Shown here: positions 34,527 through 43,440 of the stretch, piece by piece
Layout of the letters: each line of letters begins with the position of its first letter
How positions within the stretch are numbered: position 1 is the first letter of the stretch
Assembly: GCA_002375465.1 (NCBI GenBank)
Contig: DFLT01000017.1
Span: 186,001 to 250,000 of the forward strand
Direction: 5' to 3'
Length of the DNA stretch: 64,000 bases
Origin: Alphaproteobacteria bacterium UBA3612
GTDB lineage: Bacteria; Pseudomonadota; Alphaproteobacteria; Sphingomonadales; Sphingomonadaceae
Program-made: the position numbers and the translations under genes
The notes under the pieces: model-generated
Databases searched by the model: none
What the model was told of the DNA's origin: nothing
Seen by the model: the letters and a program-made list of their open reading frames with translations, nothing else

Positions 34527-35429
34527 ATGAATGTAAGCCACGCCCCCCATCCCGACATGCTTGCCAAGGCCGAGACGCTGACAGAGGCGCTGCCCTATAT
34601 TCAAAAATATGAGGGGCGCATCTTTGTCGTGAAATATGGCGGACATGCCATGGGCGATGCCGCCAAGGCGCTGGATTTTGCCCAAGACGTGGTCTTGCTG
34701 AAAACCGTCGGCATCCATCCGGTCGTCGTCCACGGCGGCGGGCCGCAAATCGGTGAAATGCTGTCGCGCGTCGGTGTGAAAAGCGAATTCGTCGACGGCC
34801 TGCGCGTGACGGATGCGGAAACCGCCAAGATTGCCGAAATGGTGTTGGGCGGCAGCATCAACAAGGAAATCGTCCGTTGGATCGGCACCGCCGGGGGCCG
34901 CGCCGTCGGTTTGAGCGGCAAGGATGCGCGGCTCGTCACAGCGCGTAAACTGACCCGCACGCGCCGCGACCCGGACAGCATGATCGAGCACGAGATCGAC
35001 CTGGGCTTCGTCGGCGAGCCGGTGGCGGTCGACCGCCGTGTTCTCGACACGCTGATCGACGCGGGCATCGTTCCCGTGATCGCGCCCGTTGCGGTGGGCG
35101 AGGACGGCAATACCTATAATGTCAACGCCGACACGATGGCGGGCGCGATCGCGTCGGCACTGGACGCGGCGCGTTTGATGCTGCTGACCGATGTGCCAGG
35201 CGTGCTGGGCAAGGATGGTTCGCTGAAGACCGATCTGGTGCCGGATGATGTCGCCGCACTGATCGAGGATGGCACCATCTCCGGGGGCATGATCCCAAAG
35301 CTGGAAACATGCCTGAATGCCATCGAAAATGGTGTCGAAGCGGCGGTTATCCTGGACGGACGCATCCCGCATGGACTGCTGTTGGAGATCTTTACGCGTC
35401 AAGGCGCCGGTACATTGGTGAAACGCTGA
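34527..35429 (+). CDS. argB: Acetylglutamate kinase
   Basis: A 300-residue amino-acid kinase that phosphorylates N-acetyl-L-glutamate in arginine synthesis. The nucleotide loop is VVKYGGHAMGD, the substrate loop VVHGGGPQIGEML, followed by RVTDAET, NTYNVNADTMAGAIAS and GGMIPKLETCLNAI. The N-terminal LTEALPYIQKYEG extension is typical of arginine-inhibited hexameric enzymes, so feedback control by arginine is likely. The ATG at 34527 is used rather than an upstream frame extension to 34419. Confidence 0.97.
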   Translation: MNVSHAPHPDMLAKAETLTEALPYIQKYEGRIFVVKYGGHAMGDAAKALDFAQDVVLLKTVGIHPVVVHGGGPQIGEMLSRVGVKSEFVDGLRVTDAETAKIAEMVLGGSINKEIVRWIGTAGGRAVGLSGKDARLVTARKLTRTRRDPDSMIEHEIDLGFVGEPVAVDRRVLDTLIDAGIVPVIAPVAVGEDGNTYNVNADTMAGAIASALDAARLMLLTDVPGVLGKDGSLKTDLVPDDVAALIEDGTISGGMIPKLETCLNAIENGVEAAVILDGRIPHGLLLEIFTRQGAGTLVKR

Positions 35430-35436
35430 GGGGTAG

Positions 35437-35455
35437 AAGTCGTCTTAGACGACTT
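35437..35455. terminator. Hairpin between argB and a convergent permease gene
   Basis: AAGTCGTC (35437-35444) and GACGACTT (35448-35455) form a perfect 8-base stem with a TTA loop, in the 45-base gap between convergent genes. There is only a short T-run, so it may be a weak two-way terminator or only an RNA-protecting hairpin. Confidence 0.4.
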
Positions 35456-35474
35456 TCGGGCATAGCGGCCGGGT

Positions 35475-36746
35475 TTACAGGTCCATGCCCTGCACGGTCT
35501 TCTTCAGAAGCGTCGCCGGCCATATCATCGCGGCGCTGACCCCGGCGCCGATCAGCAGAATTTCCGGTACCCGCAGCCCCAGTGCCAGTAACGCACCGGC
35601 GCTGCCGGCGGCAATGACCATGGCGAGGGCGTTCAGGATATTGTTGGCGGCAATCGTACGTGACCGCAACGCAGCATCGCTGCCTGTCATCATGATGGTG
35701 TAAACCGGCACGATGAAGCTGCCGCCGCCCACCGCGAACAAAGTGAGGTCGACAAGGATGCGCCAGCTGTCCGCGATGGCGAGGAAGGCGCCCACATCGC
35801 GCAGCGGCTCGCCCGGAGCCGGAAATCCCCGCAGCGCGAAGTACAGGTCGACGTTCACCACCGCCATCAGCAGCAGGGATACGCCGAGCGTTCGGGCGGA
35901 AACCTGCCCCCTCAGCACCCGGCCAATCACGAGAGAACCGCTTGCAACGCCGATGCTGAACGCGATCAGGAATAGCGTCGCCACCCTCTCCGTGCCGCCC
36001 AGCGTGTTCTGCACCAGCGGCAGGAACAATGTTGTGAACACGACGCCCACCGCCCAGAACCACGATCCGATCAGCACGCTTAGCCACAGATGCCGGTAGG
36101 CGAACAGATGCCGCAGGACAGCCAGCGTGCTACCAAAAATATTGGCGCTGATCGGATGGCGCCCAGGCACGGCGGGCGCAGGCGGCACCGCACGGGCGGC
36201 GACATAACCGAGGATCGCCACCATGATGATGGCGGCCATCGCCACTTGGGTGCTGATCAGCCCCGCAACGATCTGTCCCGTCAGGACGGAGACGAAGGTC
36301 CCCGCCTCTATCAGGGAGGTGCCGCCGGTAATTTCCCGATGCGACAGGTGCTGCGGCAGGATCGAATATTTAATGGGGCCGAAAAATGTGGACTGCAGCC
36401 CCATCAGGAACAGCACGGTGAACATCGCCGGAATGGATTCGAGATACATGGCGGCGGCGCCCGCGAGCATTATGAAGATTTCCGCCAGCTTTATGGCGCG
36501 CACCGCACGCGCCTTGTCGATGGCATCGGCGACCTGACCCGCCAGGCCAGAAAAGAGCACGAAGGGCAGGATAAAAAGCCCGGACGCCATGGTCACCAAC
36601 TGTGCCGCCTCTGCCGGGCGATCCGCCATCAGGCGATAGGTGATCAGGAACAGCAGACCAAAGCGGTACAGATTGTCGTTGAACGCGCCCAGATACTGAA
36701 CGCCGAAAAACGGGCCGAACCGGCGGGTGGCGAGCAGTTTCAACAC
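35475..36746 (-). CDS. MFS permease, lysophospholipid transporter LplT-like
   Basis: A 423-residue membrane protein with about twelve helices. The opening RRFGPFFGVQYLGAFNDNLYRF is the LplT-type signature, and FFGPIKYSILPQHL is a second family mark. In Escherichia coli LplT flips lysophospholipids inward and is fused or linked to an acyltransferase; fused Aas domains are absent here. Substrate is therefore an inference. Confidence 0.87.
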   Translation of the reverse strand: MLKLLATRRFGPFFGVQYLGAFNDNLYRFGLLFLITYRLMADRPAEAAQLVTMASGLFILPFVLFSGLAGQVADAIDKARAVRAIKLAEIFIMLAGAAAMYLESIPAMFTVLFLMGLQSTFFGPIKYSILPQHLSHREITGGTSLIEAGTFVSVLTGQIVAGLISTQVAMAAIIMVAILGYVAARAVPPAPAVPGRHPISANIFGSTLAVLRHLFAYRHLWLSVLIGSWFWAVGVVFTTLFLPLVQNTLGGTERVATLFLIAFSIGVASGSLVIGRVLRGQVSARTLGVSLLLMAVVNVDLYFALRGFPAPGEPLRDVGAFLAIADSWRILVDLTLFAVGGGSFIVPVYTIMMTGSDAALRSRTIAANNILNALAMVIAAGSAGALLALGLRVPEILLIGAGVSAAMIWPATLLKKTVQGMDL

Positions 36747-36823
36747 CCCTGCCTGCTAGGCGGTGGCAAGACAGTCGGCAAGCCGTTCAAGGAGTGGCGT
36801 ACGCCCGTCATCAGGCTACGACG

Positions 36824-36848
36824 GGAACGGCACAGGGGCTGACCCGTT
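36824..36848 (+). promoter_or_regulatory. EcfG-type general stress promoter
   Basis: GGAAC (36824-36828) and CGTT (36845-36848) are 16 bases apart, the consensus for the alphaproteobacterial general stress sigma factor EcfG. It lies 42 bases ahead of the start codon of the small membrane protein at 36891. Confidence 0.6.
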
Positions 36849-36890
36849 CGACAAACGCACCTATGCGCGACTAACCGGGAAAGGCATGCA

Positions 36891-37289
36891 ATGACGGATC
36901 CCCTCTCAGACAGACCGCAGGGCGCGTCCGGGCCTTCGGGGCCCTCCACGGGTGATCTGACACAGAACAAGCCGCTGATTACCGCCATCGTCATGCTGTG
37001 TGGCATCTTCACTGGCGGGCTGACGACGCTGGCAGGCGGCATTCTGGCCTATTTGCTGCAGGCGGATGCTGTACCGGGAAGCTGGGAAGAGACGCACTAC
37101 CGCTATCATATCCGCACCTTCTGGGGGTCGGTGATCGGCGTGGCCGTTGCGACGGTTCTGCTGCTGCTTCTGATCGGATTTTTCCTGTTTCCGATACTTG
37201 CGATGTGGTTGATTGTCCGCTCTGTCATCGCCCTTTTGAAAGCGAAGGAGAACCGGCCGATGCCCAATCCAACGACGTGGTTGTTTTGA
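36891..37289 (+). CDS. Small membrane protein, DUF4870-like
   Basis: A 132-residue protein with a hydrophilic N-terminus and hydrophobic segments LITAIVMLCGIFTGGLTTLAGGILAYLL and VIGVAVATVLLLLLIGFFLF. An HYRYHIRTFW motif lies between them and a C-terminal KAKENRPMPNPTTWLF follows. The H-[FY]-x-Y-x-I-R-T-F-W pattern and this tail are found in DUF4870/TIGR-type membrane proteins. Function unknown. It sits behind a likely EcfG promoter, which suggests a general-stress role. The next gene starts within its last codons. Confidence 0.78.
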   Translation: MTDPLSDRPQGASGPSGPSTGDLTQNKPLITAIVMLCGIFTGGLTTLAGGILAYLLQADAVPGSWEETHYRYHIRTFWGSVIGVAVATVLLLLLIGFFLFPILAMWLIVRSVIALLKAKENRPMPNPTTWLF

Positions 37290-37792
37290 CGCAGGAAAAA
37301 ACCGTCTGGTCGGGCAAATATCTAAGCGTCCACGTTAAGGATACGTGGGAATATGTCGATCGCGCCCAAGGTCTGAGCGCCGCCGTCATCGTCGCCTTCA
37401 CCGATCGCGACGAACTGATTCTGATTGAGGAATATAGGGTGCCGCTAGGCCGCCCATGTCTGGGCTTTCCGGCAGGCATCGTAGGCGACGATGTCACGGG
37501 TGAAGACCCCATCGACAGCGCCCGCCGCGAGTTGGAGGAGGAAACCGGCTACCGCGCGGAAAGCATGGAACCACTGGGGGAATTTGCATCCTCCCCCGGG
37601 CTGACATCGGAATGTTTTACACTGTTCCGCGCGCGCGGTCTGCAGAAGGTCGGCGATGGCGGCGGCTTGGCGGACGAAGACATTACCGTCAGGCTCGTGC
37701 CGCGACAGGATGTCGCCGATTTTGTCGGGAAAGCACGCGGACGGGGCCTTGCCATCGATGTAAAGCTGATGGCCGCCCTGCCGCTTTTTTGA
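37277..37792 (+). CDS. NUDIX hydrolase, ADP-ribose pyrophosphatase-like
   Basis: A 171-residue hydrolase of nucleoside diphosphates linked to another moiety. The NUDIX box begins at GDDVTGEDPIDSARRELEEE and continues TGY, giving R-E-L-x-E-E-x-G-Y. Upstream LILIEEYRVPLGRPCLGFPAG resembles ADP-ribose or nucleotide-sugar pyrophosphatases. The start is a GTG at 37277, overlapping the preceding stop by 13 bases; TTG at 37286 is an alternative. Confidence 0.87.
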   Translation: MVVLTQEKTVWSGKYLSVHVKDTWEYVDRAQGLSAAVIVAFTDRDELILIEEYRVPLGRPCLGFPAGIVGDDVTGEDPIDSARRELEEETGYRAESMEPLGEFASSPGLTSECFTLFRARGLQKVGDGGGLADEDITVRLVPRQDVADFVGKARGRGLAIDVKLMAALPLF

Positions 37793-37843
37793 CGAGGGGG
37801 CCGCTGCTATTGCACCGGGGCGCGCGGCCTTTAGGAATGCCTT

Positions 37844-38467
37844 ATGACCCAGACTCCCGACGATGGCGACCTGATCGCCGCCCCCGACCGCGACGCAGCC
37901 ATACCCAATGAAGTGCTGTCGGCGATCCGCACCCTGATCGAATGGGCTGGCGATGATCCGGAGCGTGAGGGCCTGCTGGATACGCCCGGCCGCGTCGCGC
38001 GCGCCTGGAAGGAATATTGCCAAGGCTATGAAGAGGATCCCGGCAAACATCTGTCGCGCGTGTTTGAGGATGTCGGCGGTTACGACGAGCTCGTGCTGCT
38101 GCGCGACATACCGTTTCAGTCGCATTGCGAACATCATATGGCGCCCATCATCGGCAAGGCTCACATCGCCTATCTGCCGCGGCATCATGTGGTCGGCATT
38201 TCCAAACTTGCGCGCGTATTGCACGGATTTGCCCGTCGCCTGCAGGTTCAGGAACGCCTGACTGCGGAGGTGGCGGATTGCATCTGGGGGGGATTGAAGC
38301 CGCAGGGCGTCGCCGTCGTTATCGAGGCAACCCATGCCTGCATGACGGCCCGGGGCGTTCGCACGCCCGGAGTGACCATGACGACCAGCCGCATGATGGG
38401 CGTGTTCCGCGACGACGACAAAAGCCGTAAAGAGGTTCTGTCGCTGATGGGCGTTGCTCAGCGCTAG
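37844..38467 (+). CDS. folE: GTP cyclohydrolase I
   Basis: A 207-residue enzyme that converts GTP to 7,8-dihydroneopterin triphosphate for folate. Zinc ligands are seen in FQSHCEHHMAPIIGKAHIAY (Cys and His) and THACMTARG (Cys). GISKLARVLHGFARRLQVQE is the active-site helix. Length and order are normal for the type IA enzyme. It is convergent with the molybdenum oxidoreductase operon. Confidence 0.97.
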   Translation: MTQTPDDGDLIAAPDRDAAIPNEVLSAIRTLIEWAGDDPEREGLLDTPGRVARAWKEYCQGYEEDPGKHLSRVFEDVGGYDELVLLRDIPFQSHCEHHMAPIIGKAHIAYLPRHHVVGISKLARVLHGFARRLQVQERLTAEVADCIWGGLKPQGVAVVIEATHACMTARGVRTPGVTMTTSRMMGVFRDDDKSRKEVLSLMGVAQR

Positions 38468-38488
38468 CGTAAAGCTCCGCTAAATGGT

Positions 38489-40702
38489 CTAGTCCGGCAG
38501 GCCGTCCAACAGCTTGTCGAGAGTTGCAGGATAATCGCGTACACGGACGCCCGTCGCATTGTAGATTGCATTGATCACCGACGCGGCGGCGCCGCACAGG
38601 CCCAGCTCTCCAATGCCCTTTGACTGCAGCGGGCATGCCCAGTCGTCCCGCTCGTCCAGCAGCACGACATCAAGTTGCGGCACGTCGAGATTTACCGGGA
38701 TATGATATTCGGCCAGATCCCGATTGACGATATGCCCGTCGCGCAAATCATGGACCAGCTCTTCGGTCAGGGCCATGCCGATGCCCCAGCTCATGCCGCC
38801 ATAGCATTGCGAGGTTGCGGTCTTTTCATTCAGGATACGCCCGGCACCAAAGACGCCTGTCATGCGGCGCACACGCGTTTCGCCGGTAACCCGGTCGACG
38901 GCCACTTCGCAGAAGTACGCGCCATAGCTCGACTGGGCGCTTTCCTTCATCGTTTTGCCCGGCTCGATCCTTCCGACTGCGGATATCTGGCCGCCGCCGC
39001 CGATCAGTTCGGCAAGGGACGTCTTGCGATTTCCGGCAATCGCGTCGCCATCCTTCAAGGTCAGGTCGGCCTCCTCGCAACTAAGGCGCTGGCAGATTTC
39101 CGCCCGCATTTCCTCGCATGCGAGATAAACCGCCGACCCGGATGAGGAGGCACCCCAGGAGCCGCCCGACCCCGGACCCTTCGGAAACTCGCTATCCCCC
39201 AGCTGGGTCCTGACCCGCTCCATCGGCAAGCCCAGCATTTCGCCGGCAATCTGCGACAGAATGGCATAGGTGCCCGTGCCGATATCGGTCATGTCCGTTT
39301 CGACGGTGGCAAAGACGCCGTCGTCATCACTGCCCATGGTGACGCGCGCTTCCGCCTTGCTGAGAATATTTACCCGGCTGGCGCCCGCCATCCCGTGACC
39401 GATCAGCCAGTCGCCTTCGCGCAGCTGCCCGGGCTTCATATTGCGCTCGCTCCAGCCGAAACGCCGCGCGCCCTCGTCCATGGCCTCTGTATATTTGCGG
39501 CTGGAAAAGGGGATATCCTCTTCGGGGTGTTTGTCTGGCAGGTTGCGCTTGCGCAGCTCCACCGGGTCCATGCCAAGCTTTTCCGCCAGTTCGTCCATCG
39601 CATTTTCCAGCGCCGGCATGCCCACAGCCTCGCCCGGCGCGCGCACGGACCCGGCGCAGGTACGATTAAGGCGAACAAGATCGATACCCAGTTTGCGGTT
39701 CGCGCCGCCGTACAGAAAATGAGTCGACTGCGTGATCGGTTCTGCGAATTCCTCCTCCGGCAGGTTCGAAACGAGACCTTCATGACCGAGCCCGGTCAAT
39801 ATTCCGTCGGCATCGCAGGCGAGGCGAATATGCTGCCGGGTTTCGGAGCGGCGCATCGTCATGTCGAACACCTGCTGCCGGGACAACGCCACGACGACGG
39901 GTCGCTGCAACTGCTTCGCGGCAAGCGCGGCGGCGACCGCCTCTGGCGCGATGCCCAGCTTCGATCCAAAGCCACCACCCACATAGGGGGACAGCATGCG
40001 AACCCGGGCGGCATCAATGCCGAGCGAATCCGCCAGTTCGTTCACATTGTAATTCAGCATCTGATAGCTGCCGCGCAGCAGCAGATCCTCGCCATCCCAT
40101 TCCGCGATCGAGCAATGCGGCTCCATCGCGGCGCTATTGTGACAGGGGGTTCGATATACCTCGTCCACGGTAAAGGCGGCAGCGCGCATCGCCCCGTCGA
40201 GATCACCCTGGTCGACCGTCTCGTCTTCCTGCTCCTCGGCGTCCGCGGCCTGTGCTTCGGGGTCGAAAACCCCGTTTTCGGCGGTCCATTCCATGGCAAG
40301 GTTCTGAGCGCCATGGCGGGCCTGCTCGAACGTGTCAGCCACTACCAGCGCGACGGGCTGTCCCAGATATTGCACCGTCTCCGTTCCCTGCACCGGGGCC
40401 TCATCAGCGCCACCCTGTGCCGGATTGCGAAGGAATTTTTCGCCGGTAAAAACCCCGACGACGCCGTCGAGCGCTTCCGTTGCGGCACTGTCGATCCGTC
40501 TCAGGCGACCGTTTGAAAAAGGTGCACGTACGAGTACGCCATAGGCGGCGTTCGGCACATTCCATTCATGCGCGTAGGTTGCCGTTCCGGAAACCTTCAA
40601 CGGGCCGTCAGGCCGGTCCAGCGGGCGTCCGACAAGCCCCTGCGACATATCATCCAGCCGGCGACGTTCATCGGGGCGGTCCATGGTCATCGTGCGCGTC
40701 AT
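38489..40702 (-). CDS. Molybdopterin-binding subunit of xanthine oxidase-family aldehyde oxidoreductase (PaoC-like)
   Basis: The 737-residue catalytic subunit. Cofactor-binding motifs include YVGGGFGSKLG, AGSVRAPGEAVGMPALENAMDE-type and GSGGSWGASSSGSAVY. The catalytic glutamate is in the C-terminal GIGELGLCGAAASV. Size and order match PaoC/YagR of Escherichia coli (732 residues), which oxidises aromatic aldehydes using molybdopterin cytosine dinucleotide. It overlaps the FAD subunit by four bases. No Tat signal is visible, and no XdhC/PaoD-type cofactor-insertion chaperone follows. Confidence 0.93.
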   Translation of the reverse strand: MTRTMTMDRPDERRRLDDMSQGLVGRPLDRPDGPLKVSGTATYAHEWNVPNAAYGVLVRAPFSNGRLRRIDSAATEALDGVVGVFTGEKFLRNPAQGGADEAPVQGTETVQYLGQPVALVVADTFEQARHGAQNLAMEWTAENGVFDPEAQAADAEEQEDETVDQGDLDGAMRAAAFTVDEVYRTPCHNSAAMEPHCSIAEWDGEDLLLRGSYQMLNYNVNELADSLGIDAARVRMLSPYVGGGFGSKLGIAPEAVAAALAAKQLQRPVVVALSRQQVFDMTMRRSETRQHIRLACDADGILTGLGHEGLVSNLPEEEFAEPITQSTHFLYGGANRKLGIDLVRLNRTCAGSVRAPGEAVGMPALENAMDELAEKLGMDPVELRKRNLPDKHPEEDIPFSSRKYTEAMDEGARRFGWSERNMKPGQLREGDWLIGHGMAGASRVNILSKAEARVTMGSDDDGVFATVETDMTDIGTGTYAILSQIAGEMLGLPMERVRTQLGDSEFPKGPGSGGSWGASSSGSAVYLACEEMRAEICQRLSCEEADLTLKDGDAIAGNRKTSLAELIGGGGQISAVGRIEPGKTMKESAQSSYGAYFCEVAVDRVTGETRVRRMTGVFGAGRILNEKTATSQCYGGMSWGIGMALTEELVHDLRDGHIVNRDLAEYHIPVNLDVPQLDVVLLDERDDWACPLQSKGIGELGLCGAAASVINAIYNATGVRVRDYPATLDKLLDGLPD

Positions 40703-41688
40703 GCCGGCTCTCCTACATTACACGCATCACGAAGGACGGCTTTCAGCGTGCGGCGTGTCAGGGGGATTTTGAAATCATTATGACCATAGCCCTGTGCATC
40801 CTTCAGCAGGACATCGGCGGCACGATCGAAAAGGTCGTCGGAGGGTGTCGCGCCGACAAGTACCGCCTCCATCTCGTCATCTCGCCAAGGCATATGCGCA
40901 AGGCCGCCAAAGGCCAGGCTGGCCGAGGCAATGCGGTCCCCCTCCATCGTCACGATCGCGGCCACGGAAACCAGCGCGAATGCGTATGACGCCCGGTCCC
41001 GGACCTTACGATATATCTGCGCCCCGCCAGCAGGAGCGGGCAGCGTCACCGCCGTGATCAGGTCGCCTGGATGTAACTCATTGTCCAGATGCGGCGTACC
41101 GTGCGGCAATCGATAGAATTCAGCGATGGGAATGCTGCGCCGCTCTCCCTCCGCGTTCTCGATTTCCACCATCGCGTCCAGCGCGCGCAGTGCCACCGCC
41201 ATGTCGCTGGGGTGGGTTGCAATGCATTGCTCGCTGGTGCCCAGAATGGCGTGAATCCGATTAAAGCCGCCCCTAGCCTGACAGCCGGAGCCGGGTTCGC
41301 GCTTGTTGCACGGCATATCGGTGTCGTAGAAATAATAGCATCGGGTCCGTTGGCACAAATTGCCGCCCGTGGTCGCCTTGTTGCGCAACTGTCCGGATGC
41401 CCCGGCAAGCAGCGCGCGCGACAGGACGGGCCAATCCTTGCGAACGCGCCGGTCAGCCGCCAGATCGCTGTTGGGCACCAATGCGCCGATGCGCAGGCCG
41501 CCGTCGCCGCTTTCTTCAATCGCATTCAAGCCGAGGCGATTGATGTCGATCAGACGCTCTGGCGCCATGACCTCCAGCTTCATCAGGTCCAGCAAATTGG
41601 TCCCGCCCGCGATAATCGTCGCGCCGTCGGTCCCGGCTCGGGTGGCATCGCGGGTCGTAGTGGCACGCGTATATTCGAACGGCCTCAT
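40699..41688 (-). CDS. FAD-binding subunit of aldehyde oxidoreductase (PaoB-like)
   Basis: A 329-residue FAD subunit with the FAD loops TIIAGGTNLLDLMKLEVM and GASGQLRNKATTGGNL. A cysteine set in CQRTRCYYF, PCNKREPGSGC and SEQCIATHPSDMAVAL matches the extra [4Fe-4S] cluster of PaoB-type subunits, absent from ordinary xanthine dehydrogenases. The ATG at 41688 gives MRPFEYTRA and overlaps the iron-sulfur subunit stop; an extension to 41757 is non-conserved. Electrons pass from this flavin to the external acceptor. Confidence 0.93.
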   Translation of the reverse strand: MRPFEYTRATTTRDATRAGTDGATIIAGGTNLLDLMKLEVMAPERLIDINRLGLNAIEESGDGGLRIGALVPNSDLAADRRVRKDWPVLSRALLAGASGQLRNKATTGGNLCQRTRCYYFYDTDMPCNKREPGSGCQARGGFNRIHAILGTSEQCIATHPSDMAVALRALDAMVEIENAEGERRSIPIAEFYRLPHGTPHLDNELHPGDLITAVTLPAPAGGAQIYRKVRDRASYAFALVSVAAIVTMEGDRIASASLAFGGLAHMPWRDDEMEAVLVGATPSDDLFDRAADVLLKDAQGYGHNDFKIPLTRRTLKAVLRDACNVGEPA

Positions 41689-42197
41689 GCGTCTTCTCCC
41701 GCGCCAGCGACTTCGCGTATCGCCGCGACGATATTGGGATAGGCTGCACAGCGGCACAGGTTCCCGGCCATGCGTTCGCCAATCTCCTCATTGCTGAGGG
41801 ATACGTCATCCTCCAACGACGTGGACACGTGCGATGGCCAGCCCGCCTGCACCTCCTGCAGCATCGCAGTGGCGGAGCAGATCTGGCCCGGCGTGCAATA
41901 TCCGCATTGATAGCCGTCATGGCGGACAAAGGCGTCCTGCAGCGGCGACAGGGCGCCGGGCGATCCGATTCCCTCAATGGTGGTAATGTCGTCGCCATCA
42001 TGCATGCACGCGAGTGTCAGGCAGGAGTTGATGCGGCGACCGTTGATGAGGACAGTGCACGCTCCGCATTGTCCGTGGTCGCACCCTTTTTTCGATCCGG
42101 TCAGACCCAGATGGTTGCGCAGCGCGTCCAGCAGAGTGGTGCGGCTGTCCGCCTCCAGCTCATGGCTTTCCCCGTTGATGGAGAGCTGTGTCTGCAT
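41685..42197 (-). CDS. [2Fe-2S] subunit of aldehyde oxidoreductase (PaoA-like)
   Basis: A 170-residue iron-sulfur subunit carrying two [2Fe-2S] clusters. The first uses the ferredoxin-type cysteines in GCDHGQCGACTV and a later NSCL; the second uses YQCGYCTPGQI and GNLCRCAAY. It is the first gene of the three-subunit operon. Unlike Escherichia coli PaoA it has no twin-arginine leader, so the complex is probably cytoplasmic. The 173-base gap upstream shows no clear operator. Confidence 0.95.
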   Translation of the reverse strand: MQTQLSINGESHELEADSRTTLLDALRNHLGLTGSKKGCDHGQCGACTVLINGRRINSCLTLACMHDGDDITTIEGIGSPGALSPLQDAFVRHDGYQCGYCTPGQICSATAMLQEVQAGWPSHVSTSLEDDVSLSNEEIGERMAGNLCRCAAYPNIVAAIREVAGAGEDA

Positions 42198-42370
42198 GTC
42201 GATCCCTCTTGGTCAGTGCGGCAGGCGCATCCATATCGCCCCGGCCTTCGCGCGTGCAGAATTGCCCACCGACGCCGTTCACTGTTCCAACGTCAGGGCG
42301 ATGCGGCAGTTCCGGGCGACATGCATCGCCTTGATTGATCTATGTAAATATGCCGGTCATCGGATATGAA

Positions 42371-43258
42371 TCAAAGATTGCGCCGGAAGAAATCGAGCGT
42401 TCGTGCCCAGGATAATGACGCCGCTGCCTCATCGAAGCGGGGGGTGGTGTCATTGTGAAAACCGTGATGGACGTCGGGATAGAAATGCACACTGTAGCGC
42501 TTCTGATGTTCTGTCAGGGCGGCCTCATAATCCGGCCAGCCTTCGTTGATGCGCTCGTCGAGGCCGGCATAATGAAGCATTAGCGGCGCCTCGATAGAGG
42601 GCACCTCTTCCGCCTGCGGTTGGCGACCGTAATAGGGCACCGCCGCGGCAAGGTCCGGCTGCGATACGGCGAGCGCATTGGCAACGCCGCCGCCATAGCA
42701 AAACCCGACAGCGCCAATCTTGCCCGTCGTGCGATCATCATCACGCAGCCAGCGGAACGCCGCGAAAAAATCCTCCATCAGCTTTTCCGGGTCGAGGTCC
42801 GCCTGCATCTTGCGGCCCTCGTCGTCATTGCCGGGATAGCCACCCAGGCTACTGAGCGCATCGGGACCAAGAGCGACGAACCCCGCCTTTGCGGTCCGCC
42901 GCACTACGTCCTCGATATAAGGGTTGAGACCTCGATTTTCGTGGATGACGAGAACCGCAGACAACGGCCCCTCACGTTTCGTCGGCCAGGCCAGCAGACC
43001 ACTCATCGACCCGTGCCCGTCGGGACTGGCAAAGGTGACGCGTTCCGTGCCGATTTCGGGATCGTCTGCAGGCACCTGCTCCGCCCATGCGTAATCCGGT
43101 TTCAACTGGTCGAACAGCATGGCGCCGGTGACGCCAGCGGCCGCATAGCGTGTGGCGCGAGAGATGAAGTCGCGCTTCGTTAGTTTGCCGTGCACATAAC
43201 CGTCGAAGATTTCGAGTATGCGCGGATGGAAATCGCTGGCCTTCATTCGGTTGGACAC
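42371..43258 (-). CDS. Dienelactone hydrolase family protein
   Basis: A 295-residue alpha/beta hydrolase. The nucleophile elbow is GFCYGGGVANA with a cysteine in the nucleophile position, as in dienelactone hydrolase; the acid and histidine lie in LHYAGLDERI and DVHHGFHND. The N-terminal 60 residues contain KRDFISRATRYAAAGVTGAMLF, which resembles a Tat-type leader with the second arginine displaced, so export is uncertain. Members hydrolyse cyclic ester bonds; this one's substrate is unknown. Confidence 0.9.
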   Translation of the reverse strand: MSNRMKASDFHPRILEIFDGYVHGKLTKRDFISRATRYAAAGVTGAMLFDQLKPDYAWAEQVPADDPEIGTERVTFASPDGHGSMSGLLAWPTKREGPLSAVLVIHENRGLNPYIEDVVRRTAKAGFVALGPDALSSLGGYPGNDDEGRKMQADLDPEKLMEDFFAAFRWLRDDDRTTGKIGAVGFCYGGGVANALAVSQPDLAAAVPYYGRQPQAEEVPSIEAPLMLHYAGLDERINEGWPDYEAALTEHQKRYSVHFYPDVHHGFHNDTTPRFDEAAASLSWARTLDFFRRNL

Positions 43259-43440
43259 GGCCTTCTCCCCTTCGTTGCTGGATGGTTAACAGCGCAGCAC
43301 ATGTGCATGGGGTTCCCGCTTCATGACGTCAAAAGCTAGTCCAACATGTCCGTCGCAATGGTATTTTGCACAATCCGTCCTATTTGCATGGCCGTCGCGA
43401 TTCCGCGATAAGAGACGTTCAACTTTTCGGGACGAGACCC

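Noticed and set aside
39395..40516. A 373-codon plus-strand frame opposite the molybdenum subunit
   Set aside because: It is in the antisense of a strongly conserved gene and lacks any recognisable domain.
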